DNA of 64,000 nucleotides from Chaetoceros tenuissimus (lineage: Eukaryota > Bacillariophyta > Thalassiosirophyceae > Chaetocerotales > Chaetocerotaceae). Made by a program: the position numbers and the translations under genes. Positions 8,892-20,800 of this stretch are shown here, one piece after another. Location of the stretch: assembly GCA_021927905.1 (NCBI GenBank), contig BLLK01000047.1, positions 4,092,001 to 4,156,000 of the forward strand, in the 5' to 3' direction. The notes under the pieces were generated by a model, which was given only the letters and a program-made list of their open reading frames with translations, had not been told where the DNA came from and made no database searches. Numbering within the stretch: position 1 is the first letter of the stretch; the number at the start of each line of letters is the position of its first letter.

Positions 8892-11474
8892 TTAGGCAAA
8901 AGCTTTCATTTCATCTACTGTATGAATATTTCGAACTCTATACGTTCCTGTACGAGCATCACTTCTTGTATGAATCCTCAAACTACACAACTGTTTCATA
9001 GAGTTGATACAATTTGCAATGCTTGCCATATTCTCGTCATAGACATAGTCACCACTGTATAGAAAGATTTTGACTTCTTTCAAATTCTTTGGAAATAGCT
9101 CGAACATTGAAGCGAGCATTTTACCTTCAAATGTATCCCACTGCTCCACACACAAAAACAATGACTCAAGATCTGAAGGAAGCTTTCTAAGCAATGCGCA
9201 CATGCCCTCTACACCTCTGTTTTTGTTTTCTCCTTCGGTAGAATATTCAAGGTGCTCTTCGTCATTAATCTGTGTTGTAAATTCGAAGTGCTTTAATGAA
9301 AAACTAATATGTTTGGATAGCTCATGCATAAGACTTCCAAAGCGTGGAGGCAAATAGTTTCCATCTGGAGTTTTGTACCCACATACATTCAGTTTCAAAG
9401 TCTCGAGCGAAGGAGGCAACTTTGATGGTAAATCCAAGAGCTTTGCATTGGACATGTTCTTCGCGTACCCAATATTCAAGTCCAATTGTTTGAGATATGT
9501 AGGGAAAGAGATTGAGTCAATGCATTCATCTGTCAAGTTCTTACAACCTACAACGTTCAATACGAACTTTCGAAGAGTTGGTGCAGTTGCAAGACCCATT
9601 AATTGAGCAAACACGTCATCTGTTACTGAATCCAGACTTGCAAGATCCTGTAGATCGATGGTGGTCCGAGAAGTATCCTTGGAAATGATGTCCAAAAGAT
9701 TGAATCCGTAAAAGTTTTCCAAAGATTGGTCTTCTTTAGAAAGTGCAATAGACACAGCCTTGCATGCCATTTCAGCTCTAAGAGCACCATTTGTCAAATT
9801 GTAAAAGTGCAGATCCTGCTGATACTCAAAACACTGTGAATCATTTTTGAATACCCTCTCCAGAGCATTGGGACAATCCAATGGTCTCTTCTCAATCATG
9901 GTATTTAGAATACGAACCTTATCAATTTCCATAGAGCTTTCACCTTTATGAAGTTCAAGTGAAAGTAGTTGACGACAAACTCTTTCGAATGGAAAGTTAC
10001 TTTCACGTCTATTCTTTTGGTATGGAGTTTCATTCGGCAATGGATCATTTGCAATAAGATGAGGCATTCCATTTGCATGAATTACAATATCGAAGTTGGA
10101 GGAAGTTACAATGGTTCTGTATAGTTCGAAATCTACCCAAATGCGGCTAGTAACAATGGCATTAATGTCACAGACAAGCAACACTCCCTTTGCAACTTGC
10201 ATAGCTCTATTGAAACTACTTTGAGATGGGTCATTACCAAGATCAACTCCCAAATCATGCTGACGATTAGCATGTGCACATACCCAATAGGTTGCAGTTT
10301 GCGGATCTAATTCATTCTTTTGTGCATGATTTTCAACACAAGAAATAAAGTCAAAGACACTTTCACCCCACCAATGGCTACAGTAATACATTGGCGTTGT
10401 AGATCCAGAATGAAAAAGTTCCTTGAAGGAACAATTACGTTCTACTGTCAATGGTTTGATGAGATGCTTGCTCAAGTCATATAGGTTGACATCTTCCGGA
10501 CGTAAAATAGTTTCATTGTCTCTACTCGACTTCCAGCTCTCTTTCAAGCATTTATCAAGAATCATGGCACGAATGCCTCTCAATTCTTGCAATGTCAAGG
10601 CTCTATATTCAACCTCATCAATGGTATTCTTATGCGGATTGGTAGAATTGATCATGCCCACATCCTCCGAAAAAGAATCATCTCGACCAAAGTAATAATT
10701 CAAAGCCAAAGTCCTCGACCCGCGTTGATAAAAGACGAATTGCGACTTTCCATCTAACGAAAGAAAACTCTTGAATTGATTCTCTGGAGGATCTGAATTC
10801 AAACTTTCAATCACTTCGTCACACGTCAACCCTCCTTGAAAAATCATTTCCGTAGGATCTTGTACATCACCCGCTAGTTGAAAATACAACTCTGCATCAT
10901 ATTTATATCCCGTATAATCTGGTAAAAAGTGTCCATCGGTAATTTTCATTTCTTTCGGAGTCGAAGCTGCATTGGCACACCAGAAATAAATTTCCTTGAC
11001 ATGAGTCACTTCTCCAAAGTCAAATACTAACGAATGGACGCCATCGACTACGCACCACCATCCATGAGGTGGAAATGCAGGCTTTACTTTTTCGTTGTCG
11101 ACTTCTTGACCGTCCACCATGATATTTTCATAAGGAATGTGATTGCCTTGTGGGTCTTTAAAGTGTATTTCATTGATACCAATGTAGTAACTGTCGTGTA
11201 TACCTGAAAAATCTATACGAATGTATCGACTTGGTTCAAGTTCATCTTGAATCACGATATTTGTTTTGAAGGGTGAAGGGACGTCGACATGTTTGGTGTG
11301 TACTTCTTGTTCTTTACCGAGTCGTGTAATGTGGTACTTTTCGTAAATGTTTTCAATGGTTCCGAATGTGTTCAAGTTTTCTGGATACACTGTAACGTCT
11401 TCTTCAGCTGATGTTTGTAGTTTCTTCTTTTGGACTTGCTGCTGTCTCTTGTCGAAGCAGCAGAGGATCTTCAT
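8892..11474 (-). CDS. Large protein with discoidin-like, TIR-like and leucine-rich parts
   Basis: Single exon, 860 residues, no signal peptide or membrane span, so probably cytosolic. About residues 65-185 look like a beta-sandwich of the discoidin/F5-F8 type (YIRIDFSG, YYIGINEIHFKD, EIYFWCANAA). Residues 361-500 contain YYCSHWWGESVFDFI, TYWVCAHANRQHD and a SSFNRAMQVAKGVLLVCD...RIWVDFELY block. This matches the algal and protist SHWWGE domain, which resembles TIR-type flavodoxin folds (Ser/His loop, then a Cys/Asp strand, then a W..FEL helix). About 640-850 hold irregular leucine-rich segments (LKQLDLNIG, LETLKLNVCG, LKEVKIFLYS). The layout recalls a sensor-TIR-LRR receptor. The TIR assignment is by pattern only, catalytic NADase activity is not shown, and an alternative is an unrelated Rossmann-like domain. 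Confidence 0.6.
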   Translation of the reverse strand: MKILCCFDKRQQQVQKKKLQTSAEEDVTVYPENLNTFGTIENIYEKYHITRLGKEQEVHTKHVDVPSPFKTNIVIQDELEPSRYIRIDFSGIHDSYYIGINEIHFKDPQGNHIPYENIMVDGQEVDNEKVKPAFPPHGWWCVVDGVHSLVFDFGEVTHVKEIYFWCANAASTPKEMKITDGHFLPDYTGYKYDAELYFQLAGDVQDPTEMIFQGGLTCDEVIESLNSDPPENQFKSFLSLDGKSQFVFYQRGSRTLALNYYFGRDDSFSEDVGMINSTNPHKNTIDEVEYRALTLQELRGIRAMILDKCLKESWKSSRDNETILRPEDVNLYDLSKHLIKPLTVERNCSFKELFHSGSTTPMYYCSHWWGESVFDFISCVENHAQKNELDPQTATYWVCAHANRQHDLGVDLGNDPSQSSFNRAMQVAKGVLLVCDINAIVTSRIWVDFELYRTIVTSSNFDIVIHANGMPHLIANDPLPNETPYQKNRRESNFPFERVCRQLLSLELHKGESSMEIDKVRILNTMIEKRPLDCPNALERVFKNDSQCFEYQQDLHFYNLTNGALRAEMACKAVSIALSKEDQSLENFYGFNLLDIISKDTSRTTIDLQDLASLDSVTDDVFAQLMGLATAPTLRKFVLNVVGCKNLTDECIDSISFPTYLKQLDLNIGYAKNMSNAKLLDLPSKLPPSLETLKLNVCGYKTPDGNYLPPRFGSLMHELSKHISFSLKHFEFTTQINDEEHLEYSTEGENKNRGVEGMCALLRKLPSDLESLFLCVEQWDTFEGKMLASMFELFPKNLKEVKIFLYSGDYVYDENMASIANCINSMKQLCSLRIHTRSDARTGTYRVRNIHTVDEMKAFA

Positions 11475-12116
11475 GTTGAGTTATTATAAAAAAGAAGTGG
11501 GATATAAACTATAAAGTAACCTTTGTAGATGTTGCAGAGCCAGTTTAAGTAAAGTCCCTCTGAGTGATGTGTTCTTACTGTTGCTACGAGTGGAATGTAA
11601 GGTAACCTTTGTAGATGTTATGAGCTATAATGAGTAAAAGTATAACTCCCTCTGAGTTATGAGGTAAGGAAAGTAGAATAGAACAAACATGAGTGAAAAC
11701 ACAATGCGGTTCCATAAGTACTGAAAACTAGTACCGTTAAGAGACAAATTTTATGATAATTCGACGGAAATAAATCATTTTATCGCTCAATAAGCTAAAT
11801 TCATGATGTTGACGGTTTATTTTGTGCATAACCGTCTCGTCAATAATCACTTATTGATTTTAACAATTGTATGCCTCGTTATCATAGAAACAAAACATGA
11901 TTTATTTTATGACCATAGCAAGCTATATAAAAATATAAAAAAATTATTTTTCTTCATATTTTTAAGCCAATGAATAACGGTACACACTGACATGACCAGA
12001 GTCAAAGCCACCAGTAGCTGTCAGTGAGATTTTGCGTAAGAACAAAAGTGCAGAGATGCTTTCATCGATTTTGAAATTAGAGAGAATTCTCGGTCAAATT
12101 AGGTCAAATTCCGGAA
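11475..12116. other. Intergenic region with a short direct repeat
   Basis: Divergent promoter region between the TIR-like gene and the broken TPR gene. A roughly 60-bp segment beginning with GTAACCTTTGTAGATGTT occurs twice (about 11514-11572 and 11599-11664), each ending in CCCTCTGAGT.ATG. No open gene is seen. Confidence 0.5.
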
Positions 12117-13164
12117 ATGGGTAGATATGATATAGCGACAGACTTATTTCACAAGAAAGACTTTGATGGTGCAATTCAACAATTTCGAAAGGAAATTGTC
12201 AACAAAAAGAAACATAACAAAGGTGAAGGGATTCCTATTTCGCATGGGATGATAGCCCTTTGTTACGAACAGCTCCAAGATCAAAAGTCGAGTGTAAGGG
12301 AATATGAATTGGCAATAGCATCAGGTATCGCTACTTATGGAGAAGAAGATAGACGCATGGCTAGAATATATTTTGGCTTTTCTCGAATGCAAGAGAAGCA
12401 AGGCTTGTGGGCTTAAGCATTGCAAAATTACGAGAAAATCCTTCTTATCTTAGAGAATAAGTTGCAACCAATGACAGTCAAACCGGCAACCAAGATGCCT
12501 TCAATCTACAAAAGTGGTTCAGTACTTGCAGATTTCACACCATGATTGAAAGGGGACTATATGTACTACACGGAAGCACACGAAAAGGCTGCTATTTACT
12601 GTTTCAAAGACTTAACTCACCAAAGTCTGCAGTTCAGAAAATGGTAAGTTGAGAATTATTGGCGAATTTGTATGCTATGCTCAATATTACTAACTCTTAT
12701 AATTCACAGGAGAAATGTGTAGAATTGCATGTTAAATATCTTGGTAATCATAGAGATACTGCGATTACGCACAAGAAACTTGGCTCTTTGTACAATCGAC
12801 TAGAAGAGTTTGATAAAGCACAGAAACAATTTGAAGCTGCTTTAGAAATAAATACCTGCTCATTGTATGGTCCAACCAAGCGATAGCGGTCCAACACACC
12901 CTCGGACATGTAGTTGTTGCGACGAGATTGGGATTCTCATGATGATGAAAAAACATTATCAAGACGCTGCTAATATATTCCAAGATGTTATTGATAAACG
13001 TGAAGCTGTTTTGAACAGTGACGGAAAAGCAATGAAAAATTTCGACTCTCCACAAACAACACTTGAAAGCTACAGAAATCTTAGCTTTGAGGAAATTAGG
13101 AAATAACGAGGAAGCAGATGATGTATTGAAGAAATCAAATCATTATAGACTAAATGTGAAATAA
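12117..13164 (+). pseudogene. Broken TPR-repeat protein gene
   Basis: ATG 12117 opens a 99-codon frame with two TPR-like helix pairs (FHKKDFDGAIQQF, ALCYEQLQDQKSSV). The same frame continues to look like TPR protein after an in-frame TAA (12414-12416), through QNYEKILLILENK, to a second TGA near 12543. An intron-like junction (gtaagt near 12643, ttcacag near 12709) leads to more TPR sequence (HKKLGSLYNRLEEFDKAQKQF). Further frame changes near 12880 and 13070 give fragments KHYQDAANIFQDVID and LALRKLGNNEEADDVLKK before TAA 13162-13164. At least two stops and two frameshifts make this a pseudogene of a TPR protein, possibly a kinesin-light-chain-like adaptor. No intact copy lies in the window. 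Confidence 0.75.
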
Positions 13165-14097
13165 TTATTACGTAACCCCGTGAAATATTTAGATGCACAT
13201 TTCATATTTCAATTTACAATGACTCCTCAAAAATGACTTTTAAAAGACTAAATTTCATAGAATTAGATTTTAACCGCCAGCGGTTACCTCTAATTTAGGT
13301 GCAAAAAGACAGTGAAGCAGACAGCGCACCTCAAAATTTCAAAAATGAACCGTCAAGTGTTCTTTTCATACGTCTATGGAATCATTATCTTAGCAATCAT
13401 CATAATTGATACACACAACATTAACTTCATACTTCATAGTTCCTATTGGATACAAATATCATCATGACCCCTGCACCATCCGAGTCGAAAACACTTTCCT
13501 TTCAAGAGATTAGAATGCTTAGTATCCGCTATGCTCAAGAAAAGATAAGTCAGGACGAGAAGAGGTTTCAAAGGACATTAGATGCTCCCCCAACTGAAGC
13601 GCAGATGCGATTGTATCATACAAAAACAAAGTCTTCTGCTTTGAAAGAGAGAAGATAGGATGAGAAAGATATAGGACATTACTACAAGAAATGGATAGGG
13701 AACAGAGAATGCATATTTTAGAACGATAGCTAGACTTTGTGGCATTGCCAATATTTGGTTGCATATTCAAAGTTTTCATCATGCCGGCAAGAACTAATAG
13801 TAGGTTGATCTTGTTCATAAAAGTTGAAGAAATATCTGAGGGGAAAATAGACGGATAAACTGTAGGGAAAATAAAATAAACAATTGTATCCTTCTCAATT
13901 GAGACGTTGAAATTCCTTTCTCGAATGAAGCTTTCTATACTCAAGATTACTTAGATTTACTCTCTTTCATAATACGCATGCTATCCTCATTATATTACGA
14001 TGTAAACAGATTCATTTCATAAATCATTTGAAATGTATGCATCTACATAAACTAACAGTAAGGTTCTAAGTTTTCATTTTCTCTAGTAAGTATGGAA
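13165..14097. other. Intergenic region with a short unsupported frame
   Basis: No clear gene. A 65-codon ATG frame at 13464-13658 (+) encodes a charged helical peptide (SFQEIRMLSIRYAQEKI) without recognisable homology. It could be a small gene or a fragment. An open frame on the opposite strand (13519-13944) has no protein-like composition. Confidence 0.3.
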
Positions 14098-15798
14098 TTA
14101 TTTGGATTCAATAGCAGCCTTTTCTGCAGCAGCAGCTTCTTCTGCCTTCTTCTTTTCTTCCTCAGCAGCATCAGCCATTTGTTGGTCCAAAACCTCCTTC
14201 AAAAGTTTCTTAGCCTCATCAATCTTTCCAGCTCTCTTGAGTGCAAAAGCACGAGCTCTCTTTGCACAGACAATCATTCCCTTTCCATCCTTAACATTTC
14301 CTCCATCAATGTGATCTTGTCCTAGTTTCTCAGCAAGAGTGTATTGAGCATTTGCAGCCTCATAATCTCCATTTCTACTGTGTGAGTTTCCAATGTTTAC
14401 AAAAAGTGAGTGACGCTCCCAGTCAATACGAGCACAACGTGGCTCATTCTCCACAAGTGGGAAAACAGATTCATATGATTTGATAGCTTCCTCTTCATTT
14501 CCCATAGCTGCAAGTGCATTTCCACGCTGCAAAAGAGCTGATCGCTGACAAAGTTGAGATACACGTAGTGGAAGGAGTTTCAATACGGATGGGTTAGCAA
14601 GTCCTGGAGTGGTTGCATTCTTTTCAAACTTTGGATCTTGAACTGGATTATCCTCAGCCTATGATTGATATTAAAAATGTAAAGTTAGAAGTGATGTTTG
14701 CTGTAAAATATGCTTCATATCTGGTCGTAAAATGAGAAAACAGACTAGCTCGGTTGCAGAAGTCATCACAGTCATTTATAGGTTCCTTCAGCTGAACTCC
14801 ATACTGCCTTCAAGCCATGCAATTCCTCTTATCTCATTTCCCTACATCTCCATAGTATTCTTACTCACCTCAATAGCAACATCATCACCATCCCAGAATC
14901 CCGGTCCAGCAATCTCAAGTGCCTTATCTGCACATCTCAAAGCTTCTTCTGCCCCCTGCTTTCCAGAAAAGGTAAGTTTACGCTTACAAAGCTCAGACAA
15001 ACTAAGACTTGCACAAGCAGCTTCACGAAGCATAAGACTCATTCTCAGCGCCGCCTTTGCCGCCTGAAGTCTCTTTGCACGCTGATTCATTGTTGCTTGA
15101 TCTTCACCCCCATCAACCTGCTCTACATAAACTTCCGATGGTCCCTTATCTTCACTATCATCTGCTTCGGAGAAAAGAAGCTGTGCAAGGCTAACCTTTT
15201 GTTCTCTACGGGACATTTGTCCCATAGGTCCCTTGACTGCACGAGGAAGGAGATCTGCCTGAAGCGCACGGAAGTATTCGTTTTCACCACGCTTTCTTCT
15301 CTGTACGTTATCTTCCAAGTCGATGAGAAGGGAAAGATCTGCTACTCCGCCATCATCGTATCCTTCAGTGTCGAGAACTTTGAATCCATCTCCCTTGATA
15401 GTTGGCTGATCGAGGATCTTTGCGGATCCAAGCTATGAAAAGAAGACATTTGTGAGTTGATGTTTAGCGAAGTTGAAGTTTGAATGGATGGTCTAGTCTG
15501 TGATGTAAATGTTCTGTAATGTATCTTGTGTCGTTGCTCTGAAATGTATAAATAAAGTCATACTTCTAGTATTTTTCCTTTAGTTCCTATCCCTAGTAGA
15601 TCTTTCAAAGGCAACGAATCTTTCTTTCCTTCTTTCCTTTTATAAGCAGCCAACGGACACTCGCTTCTTTCTTTCACTCTATTTTTCAACACATACCTCC
15701 TCTTCTACAGGAACTGGCGGTGGAGGCAAACTAGCCTTGTCAAGTTTACGCATGGAAGCCTTTGCGATTCCAGATGCCTTCTTTGCTTTCTTTCCCAT
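14098..15798 (-). CDS. TPR-domain protein, three exons
   Basis: Exons 15798-15697, 15432-14869 and 14658-14098, all phase 0 with GT-AG junctions, give 408 residues. The start [13 protein letters not shown] is basic with no targeting peptide. The second exon holds an acidic/charged region ([11 protein letters not shown]) and an Ala-rich helical block ([18 protein letters not shown]), and the third contains TPR-like pairs ([66 protein letters not shown]) before an Ala/Glu coiled tail. TPR proteins of this size are usually scaffolds or chaperone adaptors; no specific partner can be named. The gene is intact, unlike the unrelated TPR pseudogene upstream, and its 264-bp first intron is long for this window. 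Confidence 0.85.
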
Positions 15799-16274
15799 GA
15801 TGTCTGTAGTAATAGATAAGTATGTATTATGAAGAATAACTCAATAGAGATTTTTGAAAGTGATGGACGGTTCAAAGATTGAGAGAAAATCGTTACCTTG
15901 ACATGTGTTGACGCACGAACTTGCTTCAGCTGGAAGTTCGAGTGCGGACTGATGGGCTCAGTACCTTTTTGCTTTTTTGGCGCGAACGAAATTGGTATAA
16001 GTAGTTTGTATTAGTGTAATTGTATTTTTAGGTTATACTCCTCACTTTTCCAAAGAATCTTGACACTTTGTTCTTTGTTGAGGTGTGAGGGAAAAGATAT
16101 CTTTTGGATGGGTTGATGATGTGTAAACAGTTCGTATGATTGCTTCTCTCTATAGAATTTTAATAAACCGTTTTACTTGTGAGGATCTCTCACTTTGGCG
16201 AAAGGATCTATAAGCATAGAAAGATTTCTAATCCCAAAAGTGCCCTTCTAGAGATTGAAATAACTTTACCAGCT

Positions 16275-16694
16275 ATGATGTTCACGTTCAAGAAATACCT
16301 TGTATCTTTCCAGATATTGCTCACGGCCAATACAGCAAATGCCTTTTCTACCACACCAAGCAATAGTATAACTCCTGCATATGTTTTAATCGAGGCAAAA
16401 CTTGATCCGACACAACTAGAACAATTTGGAATTTATGTACCAAAAGTAGCTGCACTAGTGCAAAAATATGGAGGGGAATATATTGTGTTGAAAGGAGAAC
16501 ATACACCTCTCGAAGGGGAATGGGACGATACTCGTATCGTATTGCAAAAGTGGAAATCGAAAGAAGATGCTTTGAATTGGTGGAATAGTGATGAGTATCA
16601 ACAAGTGAAACAGATACGAAAAGGAACGGGAGATTTTAGAATCATGCTTGTGGAAGGTCTAGAGGAAATACTTCCGGATGATGTCAGTCTTTAA
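16275..16694 (+). CDS. Plastid-type DUF1330 (dimeric alpha-beta barrel) protein
   Basis: About 139 residues from ATG 16275. The frame extends upstream, but this Met directly precedes a good signal peptide (MMFTFKKYLVSFQILLTANT). Cleavage before ANAFSTTPS gives the diatom plastid motif (Phe at +1 of an ASAFAP-like site), so import into the complex plastid is likely. The mature part (AYVLIEAKLDPTQLEQFGIYVPKV..., VLKGEHTPLEGEW, RIVLQKWKSKEDALNWWNSDEYQ) matches the DUF1330 family, small ferredoxin-like fold proteins with no established reaction. The conserved GEW and WWNSDEYQ segments are present, so the domain is full length. Confidence 0.8.
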   Translation: MMFTFKKYLVSFQILLTANTANAFSTTPSNSITPAYVLIEAKLDPTQLEQFGIYVPKVAALVQKYGGEYIVLKGEHTPLEGEWDDTRIVLQKWKSKEDALNWWNSDEYQQVKQIRKGTGDFRIMLVEGLEEILPDDVSL

Positions 16695-17888
16695 TGTGAA
16701 AAGGTTCTTGCGAGTTTAAAGTGAAAAGTAGAAAGAGACTTTAGAGTAGCATAGAACTTATTTGATGGAGAAAGTGTTGGCTGGGACCACTAGTAAGTTT
16801 GTGTAGGAAACAATTCGGAGGAGAAGTCTGACTTCTGCGGCTGGTAGAGTTCTAAATGTTTTCTTTCTACATAGTCTTTCTAGACGGATCTTTATACGAA
16901 CCAGTCCTAGAGCATGACTACAGGAGAGACGTTGACGATTTGAGGGGGAAATTACTTCATTGATATGAGCTGAAATGGTTGGCCTTCAGGTAGCAATTTG
17001 CGTTGTTATGTTATGGGTTAGGGTCAAGCTGTTTGTAATATGCGGAAATTGTTGTATAAAATGCTGATGCTTTTATAGGAGAAGGAGCAGCGATGAAGTA
17101 ATGCTGAAACATAAGGGGTAACAACCTTTACCTTTTGTCGATTTAGATTGCATTCAATATCCTTCTCATAGAATAGGGGAATTTGCACATGATATGATTA
17201 GGCTTTCATTCAAAGATTTCAAATGACATCAATGTTTAGAACACTTTCCTATTTTTTGTCTGAGGCTTTACTTTACTGCCATAGACAACTCTTGACAAAA
17301 GAGAAAGACTTGAATTACAAATAGCCACTTGAATGATTTCATTCCAGATTAAGATAGATGTTTGCCTGGGAAATCATGAAGCTGTTCAAGAAGTTTGACG
17401 CAACTCAAAGAGTGATTTATTGATATGATAATGTGCTACTTTCAGTATGTTCCAGTTTTGATACGATTTTATTTTCTCCGAAATTACTCAAGAGATTCGA
17501 CTGAACTAACCAAGCACATTTTGAGAGTAATGTTTTGAAGAGAAAAAAGTGATATTTTCAAATGTTCTCCTTTTCAAAAACTGTGCATGTAGAAAACGTG
17601 CATGTTCTTCCTATTTTCTATTATTCCATAGTCCATCCCTCAATCCATGCGATTATGAATGCATATAGAATAGAGGCTAAATGTGATATGATATATTTTG
17701 AGAGAATAAAGTTCTCATAATTCCATACCTTTCATATACAAATTATAGAAAATAGAAAAAAGAAGGGAGAACAATAAAGACTAATACAATATGTAATTTT
17801 AAAACATTTAACGGTTTTATGTGCATGAATGAAACGATTGAATACCTCCATCACAACCTGGCAATCCTGATCCTGTAATATCTTCTCA
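16695..17888. other. Intergenic region with a diverged copy of the 25-kb promoter segment
   Basis: No gene is evident. About 17345-17620 resembles 25040-25290, upstream of the giant repeat protein: both contain CTGTTCAAGAA(A/G)TTTGAC, GAAGAGA.AAAAGTGAT.TTTT, GTTCTCCTTTTTC and CGTGCATGTTCTTC in the same order. The rest is AT-rich with no features I can assign. Confidence 0.5.
17345..17620. repeat. Diverged direct repeat, left copy
   Basis: Same-orientation, gapped similarity to 25040-25290, as described for the intergenic region. It appears to be the promoter remnant of a lost second copy of the repeat-protein gene. Confidence 0.5.
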
Positions 17889-20800
17889 TTAAAGTACATC
17901 GCTTCCAAATGAGGTCTTGGAAAATTGTTCATTACAAACATCTTTACATGTATCTCTGCATGTCGGCAGTAAGTTGCGAATGCACGAAAACAAATCTTCT
18001 TCACCAGGAGAAGAGTAGAACCCACATTCATCATCACATTGACCTAGACACGAGAGACAATAAGGGCAAGATACTTCTTCTTCATCAAATAAACATTCAA
18101 ATCCGTTTGGAATGATGCTAGATTTTCTATATTCTTCAATACTTTTATTGCACAAACCACAAGTACCTGCACATGCATATAGTTGTTGACTTGGAGTACA
18201 ATACTGCTTCATTCTCTCTTCTCTATGTTTCTCGCTTTGAGTTATCCATGAACAAGTGTAGGGACCTTTTCCAGCTCGAAGGGAGAAACGACCATTTCCT
18301 CCCCGAATTGCTGGAAATGTATAAGAGCTGGAAACATCATTGCAATCAGATAATGACCTCTTCATAATGCAAAAGAAATCAGATGCATGTCTAGAACAAT
18401 AGATCAAAGAAATGAATAAATAAACTTACCACTTGGGACGGGAATATTTTCGAAAGATTATTCCTTGACTTTGGTTTCTTTCCATTCTTTGGTGCCTTCG
18501 GAGGAAAAGATTTACCATGACGTTTTAGAATCTTTCCTTTTTGAGATGCCTTCTGATGAGAAACATTTCTTGAAGATGGGAGATCTATATTGCTATTTAT
18601 TTCCATCAGATTTCTAACTTTCGGAGCCTTTTCGGACTTTGGAGATTTTGGAGGAGGAGGCTTCTTCGGAGGTGGTGGAGGTGGAGGAGGCTTCTTCGGA
18701 GGTGGTGGAGGTGGAGGAGGCTTCTTCGGAGGTGGTGGAGGTGGAGGAGGCTTCTTCGGTGGTGGAGGAGGCTTCTTCGGTGGTGGAGGAGGCTTCTTCG
18801 GTGGTGCAACTGGTTTTGGTACTGGTTTTGGTACTGGAGGTGGAGGAGGCTTCTTCGGAGGTGGAGGTGGTGGAGGAGGCTTTCGGGAGGTGGTGGAGGT
18901 GGGAGGAGGCTTTTTCGAGGTGGAGGTGGTGGAGGAGGCTTTTTCGGTGGTGGAGGTGGAGGAGGCTTCTTCGGAGGTGGTGCAACTGGTTTCGGTACTG
19001 GTTTTGGTACTGGAGGAGGAGCAACTGGTTTCGGTACTGGTTTTGGTACTGGAGGTGGAGCAACTGGTTTCGGTACTGGTTTTGGTACTGGAGGAGGAGC
19101 AACTGGTTTCGGTACTGGCTTCGGTACTGGAGGTGGATTCTTACTTTTAGTACTCTTCCCTTGCTTTGTAGGAGGAGGAGCAACTGGTTTCGGTACTGGC
19201 TTTGGTACTGGAGGAGGAGCAACTGGTTTCGGTACTGGTTTTGTTACTGGAGGAGGAGCAACTGGTTTCGGTACTGGCTTAGGTACTGGTTTTGGTACTG
19301 GAGGTGGATTCTTACTTTTAGTACTCTTCCCTTGTTTTGTAGGAGGAGGAGCAACTGGTTTCGGTACTGGCTTTGGCACTGGCTTTTGTACTGGAGGAGG
19401 AGCAACTGGTTTCGGTACTGGAGGTGGATTCTTACTTTTAGTACTCTTCCCTTGTTTTGTAGGAGGAGCAACTGGTTTCGGTACTGGCTTTGGCACTGGC
19501 TTTTGTACTGGAGGAGGAGCAACTGGTTTTGGTACTGGTTTTGGTACTGGAGGAGGAGCAACTGGTTTCGGTACTGGCTTCGGTACTGGTTTTGGAACTG
19601 GAGGTGGATTCTTACTTTTAGTACTCTTCCCTTGTTTTGTAGGAGGAGCAACTGGTTTCGGTACTGGCTTTGGCACTGGCTTTGGTACTGGAGGTGGATT
19701 CTTTCCTTTACTCTTCTCACTCTTCACACTTTTCGTAGGAGGCGCAACTGGAGCAGTAGGAGCTGTCGGTGGTGGATTCTTTCCTTTACTCTTCTCACTC
19801 TTCACACTTTTCGTAGGAGGAGCAACTGGAGCAGTAGGAGCTGTCGGTGGTGGATTCTTTCCTTTACTCTTCTCACTCTTCACACTTTTCGTAGGTGGCG
19901 CAACTGGTTTCGGTACTGGCTTTGGCACTGGCTTTGGTACTGGAGGTGGATTCTTTCCTTTACTCTTCTCACTCTTCACACTTTTCGTAGGAGGAGCAAC
20001 TGGAGCAGTAGGAGCTGTCGGTGGTGGATTCTTTCCTTTACTCTTCTCACTCTTAGTACCTTTTCCTTTACCAGTAGGAGCAGTAGGAGTAGTTGGTGGT
20101 GGAGTCTTTCCTTTACTCTTCTCACTCTTAGTGCCTTTTCCTTTACTAGTAGGAGCAGTAGTCGTGGGAGGAGTTGGTGGTGGAGTCTTTCCTTTGCCTT
20201 TACTCTTCTCACTTTTAGTGCCTTTTCCTTTACTAGTAGGAGGCGTAGTCGTGGGAGGAGTTGGTGGTGGAGTTTTCCCTTTGCCTTTACTCTTCTCACT
20301 TTTAGTGCCTTTTCCTTTACTAGTAGGAGGCGTAGTCGTGGGAGGAGTTGGTGGTGGAGTTTTCCCTTTCCCTTTACCTTTGCTTGTACCCTTTCCTTTC
20401 GTTGGGATGCACTTTTCTCACTCTTCGTACTCTTAGTTCCTTTTCCTTTACCCTTTCCATCCGTTGGACAAGTTGGAGGTTCCGGTGTTTTTGTTGGACT
20501 TGGGGATGGCTCTGGTATTGGATTAGAAGAAGGTGAAGGAGATGGCTCTAGTATTGGATTAGAAGAAGGTGAAGGTGATGGCTCTGGAGATGGTCTGACA
20601 GAAGGTGAAGCTGATGGGTTTCTGGTTTTTACTGGTTCATCAATTGGCGATGAGGAAGGTGAAGGTGATGGCTCTGGAGATGGTCTGGCAGAAGGTGAAG
20701 AAGATGGCTCTGGAAATGGCCTTGCAGAAGGTGAAGGTGATGGTTCTTGTGTTGGATTAGAAGAAGGTAATTCATCTTCTGAAGTAGATACAGGAGGTAA

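Noticed and set aside
13519-13944. 141-codon minus-strand frame
   Set aside because: No domain, no start context and no homology; it overlaps a weak plus-strand frame in otherwise empty DNA.
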